Assembly: GCF_031877795.1 (NCBI RefSeq)
Contig: NC_133938.1
Location: forward strand, 11,316,920-11,380,919
Direction: 5' to 3'
DNA length: 64,000 nucleotides
From: Strix aluco
Taxonomy: Eukaryota; Chordata; Aves; Strigiformes; Strigidae
Shown: positions 57,001 through 64,000 of the stretch, one piece after another
How positions within the stretch are numbered: the stretch's first letter is position 1
How the letters are laid out: each line of letters begins with the position of its first letter
Notes under the pieces: generated by a model
The model's database searches: none
The model's input: the letters and a program-made list of their open reading frames with translations, nothing else
Told to the model about the DNA's origin: nothing
Translations under genes and position numbers: made by a program

Positions 57001-58570
57001 GTGGAGGCACCACTCTGACGTTTGAGTGAAGGTGTATTCAACAGGTTCTCCTCTCCCATTTTTTCCCCCATAACCTCTCTCCTCTCTCCAAAGGCCTCCA
57101 AGTCTCTCCCCAGCAATTTGCTGACCTACAAGAGACCCATCCCGGCTCTTTCCCTCCCTCCTGGTGGGCTCAGCGTGGTTTGGGGGAGGCAGAGCTGGAG
57201 CCCCAGCCCCATGGGATATCAGGGCTCTTACCCCCATGCAGACATTCTCAGTCCCACCGTGGCACAGCTTTGTGTGGCTTCACCTCCTCTCTTTGTCCAC
57301 TCAGCACGGCCCAGCCATTGCCATGCAAGAACAAAGTGACCATTTCTCTGTGCTGCTGGTTTCTAGCCCCTACTTTTGCCTGCCATCAATGGATGATGGC
57401 ATAGAAGGAACAGTTTGCTTCTGTTATTTAATCTGGGGGGTTGAAAGGAGCCCAGTGTGAGCAAAGCCCAACCAGTGCCCCAGGAGAGACACATCTCACC
57501 AACACAACACACATGGATTTGCAGCACAGAGCAGATACCCAAGACTCAGACTGGATCCCACACTGGTCACTGCGCTCACAGGAGCTTTGCTAAAATTCAG
57601 GCTCCCCTCCTCATGCCCTCCTGCCAGGAAAGCAGCTAGCAAGGTACTCATTTTTTGCTGCCATGCGAGGGGAGATTTGCTGTGTCTCTCTCCATCTGTC
57701 TCTCCTCAAGACAATCTGGGTGCGACACTTGGTTCCAGCCAAACCACGGCGCAGCACTGAGCTGCCACGTCCTGCTCTTGCGTCGGGTGGCTTCAAGTGA
57801 TGCAGCCTCATGCCAGGATTGCCGGCGCCTCTGCCGAAGCTTTGCTGCTGTCTGCTGCCAGCTCCTACGCATGGAGCAAAGTGTGAGGACACATCGTTGC
57901 GAGGGGAGCTGGGATGGCTGGGCTGTTAAAGGGAATGTCAGCATGGTGCAACCTCCCCTCGTCCCACTGTGCCCCGGCTGACCAATGGCCTCACGAGTGG
58001 GTCCCTGCGTGGGCTCTCCACACCGCAGGGAGCTGAGGTATGTGAGCATCCATCATGAGGAGTATACCTGACCTCTGTGTAAAGGAGCAGCCTCTGAGAG
58101 AGCACTGTAATGCCTACCAAAAAGACACAAATCCTGAGCTGGGGTGGGCAACTCCCCGGCTACTGTGAGAGCCCTCATAAAGCTATAAAAGAAAAGCTGA
58201 GTTAATGATGTTTGTTGATTTTTACTATGGAAGACATCCCAGGATGGAGCCTTTTTTTTCCACATGGATGTGCCCATGGAAATGACTTTGGAATAAACTG
58301 TTGAAATAGATGGTAAGGAATGACCCAGAGCAGATGCTCCAGGTGTCTGAAAGCCAGCTCCTGAAAGCTGCTGCTGACAGTGGCCTGGGGTGATGGCAGA
58401 TGTGACAGTGACGGTTCTAGTGGTGCCTGAGGAACCACAGCTCGGTAGGGCTGACAAAATACTGCAGACGACTGTGAAGATCAGCAGTACCAGGCACAAG
58501 GAGAAATATTATAAATTGGGCTGAAATGATCTGACTTTCATCAAAGCTGTTTTTTTATTTTTTTTTCCCC
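54066..58570. other. Gene-free stretch downstream of SELENOP2
   Basis: No exon with recognisable protein similarity on either strand. Open frames here are short and have no recognisable domains. An AT-richer block at about 55,040-55,190, rich in runs such as 'ctgtaattgaaacaaag' and 'caactaattcatcttatcg', looks like a possible conserved regulatory element, but this is only an impression. Confidence 0.5.
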
Positions 58571-58576
58571 CTAGCC

Positions 58577-58966
58577 ACCCAACCAATCCGCATGCAGTAA
58601 TAAGGCCACACAGCCACCTAGCACCCAATGATGTGGCCAACCAGCCAATCAGCCCTGTGGCACGGTAGCTTCCCAGCCAGACAACCATGGGGCATGTTAG
58701 CCTCCGGCCAATCAGCCATGGGGCATTGTAGCTTCCCACCAATCAGCCATGCAGCATTGTAACCTCCTGCCAATCCGCCATGGGGATTGTCACCTCCCAC
58801 TAACCAGCCATGGGGCATTGTCACCTCCCAGCCAATCAGCCATGACGATTGTCACCTCCCACCAATCAGCCATGGGGCATTGTCACCTCCCACCAATCAG
58901 CCATGGCGATTGTCACCTCCCACCAATCAGCCATGGGGCATTGTCACCTCCCAGCCAATCAGCCGT
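58577..58966. repeat. Tandem array of about 31-bp CCAAT-containing units
   Basis: About 12-13 diverged head-to-tail units of 30-31 bp. Each typically has accaatcagccatgg, then 'gcattgtcacctccc' or the one-base-shorter 'cgattgtcacctccc'. The last eight units are the most regular. About ten units keep an intact CCAAT. Many match the full CCAATCAG form preferred by NF-Y. Confidence 0.9.
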
Positions 58967-61900
58967 GCCTCGTGCACCCATTGCAAGCGGTGTGGGGCTG
59001 CACAGACAGGTCTGCCCACCCCACGGGAGCCTCTCCCGGACAGGCCGGCAGTCGGTGCCCAGGTTTCATGCCTTCGTCTGAGATGGGCTCCACCTCTCCC
59101 TTGTTCCACCATTAATTACGCTCCATTGCTAAGATGTAGCTTTTCTTTGAGTCTGAATTTGTCCAGCTTTAGCCTCTTCTGCACTGGTTTTTAGCTTGCA
59201 GAATCTGTATGTTATCTTCTCTCTATTACAGATTTTTCTTTTTTCCTGAAGAAGTCAAGTTAGTTCAGTGTGTTGTTTCCTACCAGTTTAGTTTCTTCCT
59301 CTTCCCCTAGAAGACCATTCCCTGCCCAGAGTTATTTACATCTCACTTACCATTTGCAAGTGTGTTAAACACAGAGGGTAAAAGCCTGGGACAACACAAA
59401 GGGGTTATCATGTGATCTATCATCAGTTCTCTGCTCAGGGAAGGGGAGCGGGACCCTGGGTGACGGAGGGCAGAAGATGAGTCCCAGCCCTGGCCTGACT
59501 TCAACTTCCCACCTGGCGGGACCCTGAGACCCACTCGTGTCTCCAAAGCCAGGGAGGACGCAGACTCGATGTTAAAAGTTGTTTACACCTTACTTTGTCA
59601 TCATTTATTCATATTCTTGTGGCCTGCAAAATGATTCCCCGGTTATTTTAGCATCTCTAATTAAGGGGAGGGAGCTTTAGCAGCTGAGAGGGGAGTGATC
59701 AGCCAGGGGGCTGCTTTCTGCTGAGCTCAGCCCCACAGCAGCCAGGCCAGCCAGGATGGAAGCTGATCTCCAGCACAGGGCTGAGTAACTTTCTGGAGCA
59801 CTCTGTGCTTTTAGACTCAGTGCCAGGGAGGTGACCGTTTCTGCTGGAAGCTGAGGGTCTTCGCCCAGCAGCAACTCCGTGCTTAATTGCTGGCCTGCAC
59901 AGCAAATGCATTTACTGGAAGGGTGCAGAAATCTCTGTGGCAAGGCAGAGGCTCAGCACTTTGCTAATCTTATGGGGGCTGGAGGAAGGCAGCAGCCCTG
60001 GCAAGCCAGAAATGTAATGATGTCGTGTGTGTGGGAGAGAGGGAAAAACATCTCCTGACAGCCATAACTCTCCGGTTGGGTACGAGGGGCAGTCTGGGTC
60101 TGCCTGATCCCAGCCTAACACCTGATATCCAAGCACCTCGGTCCATTTTTCTCCTTTCCTCACTGCTGCCCCAGACCACCTCCTTGTTCCTCCCGTCCTT
60201 CTGCTCCTGGGTACCCCCTCTCCAGCCATACAAAGGAGCTTCCCAACCTCCACCCTGCCCCACAGACCCCATCCCCACAGCAGGGCTTACTGGCTCCCCC
60301 TGCTCACAACCCCCAGCCTCCTGCTGAGGTCCCCCAGGACCCCCAGCCCTGCCAGGGCCAAACTCCTGGTGCCTGTGGTGCATGGCAGACAGAGGCAGTG
60401 TGTCACAGGGTGCCCTGGGGAGGTCATGGCACGGTGCTGGCTGCAGGCATCCTTGATTCTGGCTCGAGGTTTTTCTTGGTGATTGCTGTCCCCCTTAGCA
60501 GCAGACAAACGGCAGAGAAGCTGCAGCACCCTGAGCATCCCCTGCTTTAAACTTACACATCCCTGAGCAGATACAGGGACATACAGGTAAGCAGAGCTGT
60601 TCCTGTGTCAAAGTGAGGGTGAGAGCAGTCATCCTGCCCCTCATCTTTGAATTCAGCCTGTGCTTGGAGAGCATTTCTCTTTTGAGCACGCAGACAATTG
60701 CAGTCACACCAGAAGGAGGTCCCTGAGATTGTCAGTTCTGGAAAGTTTCATAAAATAACTGGCTGGCTGGCGAAAAGCAACTTTATTAGAGTCCCTGCTG
60801 AAAGAGGAGCACAGCAATAACTCAGCGCTAATGAGTCAGTGGAGAATCCATGGGGGATTCAAACAGTTTGATGGTAAAAAGCTCCAGCTCAAGCTTATGC
60901 TTTGTCAGAGACCTTACTAGACACTGGAGAATCTTAAAATTGGGCTCAACTCCATGGGCAACCAAACCAAGGTATTCCTCCTCTTGCTTGCAGGGCCAAA
61001 TATTCCACAAGGCAATGACCTCTGTCTCTTCCTGGACATCGGGTCCACAGGGCTGGTAAGGAATAACTATCCTGGGCAATAGATCCCTCTGCTCCTGAGT
61101 GCATTAAGGCAGGGGAGCTGAAGGCTGTGTTAGTCCCCATGTCCTTTCCTTCTTGCTTCTGCTCTGAAGAGCACCAGCAACACGGGAAAGGCAGAAACAG
61201 CCATGCTGCCAATGAGTGCCTAAGGCTGGTGGCTGTAGCAGGGAGCTTGACTGCTGATAAGCCTGGCTTTGGCTGCTTCGGAGCAGCAAATCCTGTGGGT
61301 GGCTGGAGCAGGAGCTTGGTGGCTGCCTGCACTCTGCTCCTTTCCCATCGTTAATTTGCCATAAAGGTTCTGCTGCTCTTCTATGTCTTCACCTGTCATC
61401 ATAGGACTTCCTTGGTGGTCACTGAGTCTTGCAAAGCTCTGCTGTCATTTCTGCAAGGCTCAGCCAGTGTTACCCATGTAAGTGAGGGCACAACATTGAC
61501 TGTTCGGAGTCAAAGACGTGTCAAAGAAGCACAGGAGCATTCACGAGACAGGAAGATGTGCAGGGAAAGGCAGTCTTTCTGCTGACGATGGGATTTGGGC
61601 ATGCTGGGGAGAGAGAGCAGCTACCACAAAGGTGTGTGTGTGGGAGGAGTCAAGGAGGTGGCGTCCCCTTGGGCTGAGATGTGGCACCTACCACAAAACA
61701 AAGCACAGGTGCCAGGAAACCCGCAGAGGGCATCTCAGCAGCATCCTTTTCCTCTCTCTTTTTTAGGGCTCTTGAATTTAGTTTCTAGCAAGAGGAAGGC
61801 AGATTTCTTGCTCCACAGCACCTGCAACTTAAAGCTGGACTTCTGACTGGGCTGGCACCCAAAAAATTTCACATGATATTACGCTGCACTGCTGCCTAAC

Positions 61901-64000
61901 CACAGTGTAGAGCCACGGGGGCTCCAGCCCCTTTAGTCATTTTCTAGCCAAGGACTCAAAATAAAATGCTTTCTGGGGCCAGCATGAAAAATCAGCATTA
62001 CTTGAATAACACGAGTGCTTAGGCCAGAAGGACTGGAGTCAGTGGGTCACAGCACGGGCAGACCCTGACCAAAGAGCCTCAAAGCCAGGAGGGGAACTGG
62101 GGCTGCCGGTGGTAGAAGCTCAGCAAATGGCTGGGCTCAGGAAAGCGTGCGGTGAATTATTGATGTACCTGGTTCCAGGCTCTGAATGAGCAGCATCAGG
62201 GGCTGGGCGGGAGGCTGACATTTTGCATCCTTCCCCGGGGAGAAGAGGTCTGTCCATGTTCTCCGGGAGGAGGAGAGCTCCCCCCTTGTGAAATTCAAGG
62301 TAGTAATGAAAGGCACAGGGAGAGACGGGGAGGAATGGGGAGCAACAAATGTTCAGATGAAGAGAGAGAGGAAAAATAGATTGATTTGTCTTTGAAATAA
62401 CATGCTAACCCCCCAGAGACAGGCTGGCCAGCCACTGCACCGACCTTGCTTTGATATGAGTCTGGATTATATGTTTTATGCAGTGAAAAGTCACCTCGTT
62501 GGGAATGAATAACATCCCTGCTCAGGCTGAAGTCTAAAATCCTCTTTATTGGCACTGTCTGGGGACGACGTAAGTAAGGACACTCAAGGTTGTCACTAGG
62601 TGAGCTCTGCAGAGACTGGTGACAGAGGGACTGGACAAGCTGGGGTGCTGTGTCCCAGCTTTCATGCAGGCTCACCCCCTGCTTGAGCAGGCCCGGCGAC
62701 TGCAGGGAGACACGGGTGCCAGCAGAAACTCCCAGGCAGTCGGGCTGCAGGAACACCACAGCCTCCATCATCGGAAGAGCTTAAGATCCTGATGGACTGG
62801 TCTCTGCTGAGAAGGCGTGCACTACCTTGGGTGTTTTGGGATGGCCCTTTGAGGTCCCTCTCTGCAGCCAGGGAGGGGCAGAGATGGATGAAGCACTTCT
62901 TGTCCCCCAGGTCCTGCCGCCACCACAGCGAGCAGAGGTGATGGGCAAAATGCTGTGCTCGCAAGTGCTCCCTGTCGCAACAATCCCTTACAGAGAGTGA
63001 AATGCCCTTCAGGGTTAAAGAAAAGGAGACGTGATTCCTGGGGAAAACATAAACAAGTTGTGTGTAGCTGCTGCAGCCAGGCCCTGCCACTGGTTAGCCC
63101 TGATTATCTTGAACAAGACCAGCGGCAGCAAGGAACACCTCAGCCTTCAAGGAAAACCTCTTCTTGACCTTCATCGATTAGCATGTGCTTATTCTCTAAA
63201 ATGGAGATCTCATTGCAGTAGCTCTGCCTGCTCTCACTACCTGCCTGATTCCTTCCCTCCGAGTCCTGCGAGGGAGACCTTGGGCTTGGAGGTACCTCGT
63301 GGCATAGCAAAGGTGCATAATTATTTCCTGTTCCCTAATTGCATCGCCTTGTTATTCCAGGAAATGTACTCTGGCTCTGTCAGTAAGAGTAAATAGGAGA
63401 TCTCTGCAACAAGGGAGTAACCGGTAATGGTCTAGATGTGACTGAACTGCAGATAGAAAGGAATTGGTCTTAGATTCTCAAAGCACTGAGAATAACAGCA
63501 AGAAAACTGAACTCCGAGATCTGCAAGCTCTGCTCTTCCTCAGAGGTTTGTCACTTAAAATTAGACAGGACAAAAGAACGGGAATGTATTGCTGGGGAAA
63601 ATCCCACCGGGTATGGCAGCAAAGCAACCAGCCCCGGCAGGGCAGCAGCGCTCTCCCCGCCGGCCCCGCGCTGTGCTGGTCCCCGGGGTGCTGCCGTCAC
63701 CCTCTGCTGAAGCAGGGGCTGGTGAGCAGTCAGGTTCCAGGATTTTGGGGTGCCGACTCAGGCAATATGTGTCAAAGGACCTCGCTTTAATGCAACGCCA
63801 CGTAAGAGTGTAGCAGAGCTCCCTGGGAGCCCGCACTGCCTGTGTTTCTTCATCTCCTCTCCCAAAGGCCGAGCGTGCCACAGCACCCGGTATTTTCTCT
63901 GCACCCGAGGATGCTGCAGTGATGTGTGGGATGAGCATCTTTACTGCAGGGCTTGGAAAGAAAAAGCAAACCCCGATGCCCGCTGAAGGGTAGGGCACTG
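58967..64000. other. Gene-free stretch to the window end
   Basis: I recognise no coding exon, RNA gene or transposon here. An AT-rich patch at about 59,130-59,660 contains homeobox-like cores (taattaag) and a 'tgtttac' forkhead-like motif; it could be regulatory. From human gene order, ZSWIM5 would be expected further downstream, and I see none of its coding sequence in the window. Confidence 0.5.

Noticed and set aside
58749-59194. Three long + strand open frames encoding His/Pro/Ser-rich repeats such as SHGALSPP
   Set aside because: They are produced by the 31-bp tandem array, whose period does not keep one frame cleanly and which has open frames in several phases. There is no splice context or start context.
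60828-61079. A - strand 83-codon open frame with fairly protein-like composition (MPRIVIPYQPCGPDV...)
   Set aside because: I recognise no domain and see no neighbouring exon or supporting splice pair. Kept out of the annotation, but a protein database search would settle it.
54066-64000. First exon of ZSWIM5, expected from human gene order
   Set aside because: No matching coding sequence found in the remaining window; it presumably lies further downstream.

Overview
The window is vertebrate nuclear DNA, most likely from a bird. The evidence is small spliced genes with short introns in a GC-rich half, fragments that read like CR1 LINEs (the main retroposon of birds and other reptiles), and an intact-looking selenoprotein P2 gene, a paralogue that placental mammals have lost. 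The gene order TESK2 - TOE1 - MUTYH - HPDL matches a block on human chromosome 1p, seen here in reverse. Species cannot be read from the sequence alone.

Layout. 1-33,830 is AT-rich and holds the 3' part of TESK2 (+ strand): seven coding exons from the kinase catalytic loop to the stop, large introns and a 3' UTR of about 3.9 kb. The N-lobe exons lie upstream of the window. 34,890-39,925 is TOE1 (- strand, seven exons, complete, 546 aa), tail to tail with TESK2. A TATA-less CpG-island promoter (about 39,400-40,950) separates TOE1 from MUTYH (+ strand, 15 exons, 537 aa, 40,419-45,208). HPDL (- strand, one coding exon, 394 aa, 46,789-47,973) follows, tail to tail with MUTYH, with its own CpG island at 48,850-49,340. 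SELENOP2 (+ strand, about 50,713-54,065) comes next. It has an in-frame UGA read as selenocysteine at 51,779-51,781 and a good candidate SECIS element at 53,541-53,606. From 54,065 to 64,000 I recognise no coding exon. The main structure there is a tandem array of about 31-bp units carrying CCAAT boxes (58,577-58,966).

The genes do not form one pathway. TOE1 trims 3' tails of small nuclear RNAs, MUTYH is the adenine glycosylase that repairs A:8-oxoG, HPDL is a mitochondrial dioxygenase-like enzyme linked to the coenzyme Q head group, TESK2 is a cofilin kinase, and SELENOP2 is a secreted selenoprotein. MUTYH and TOE1 share a bidirectional promoter. The point most likely to be missed by routine annotation is SELENOP2, whose selenocysteine UGA would be read as a stop after 60 codons.

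All exon borders were worked out by eye from GT/AG sites, reading-frame continuity and remembered human protein sequences. Every coding exon listed joins in frame.
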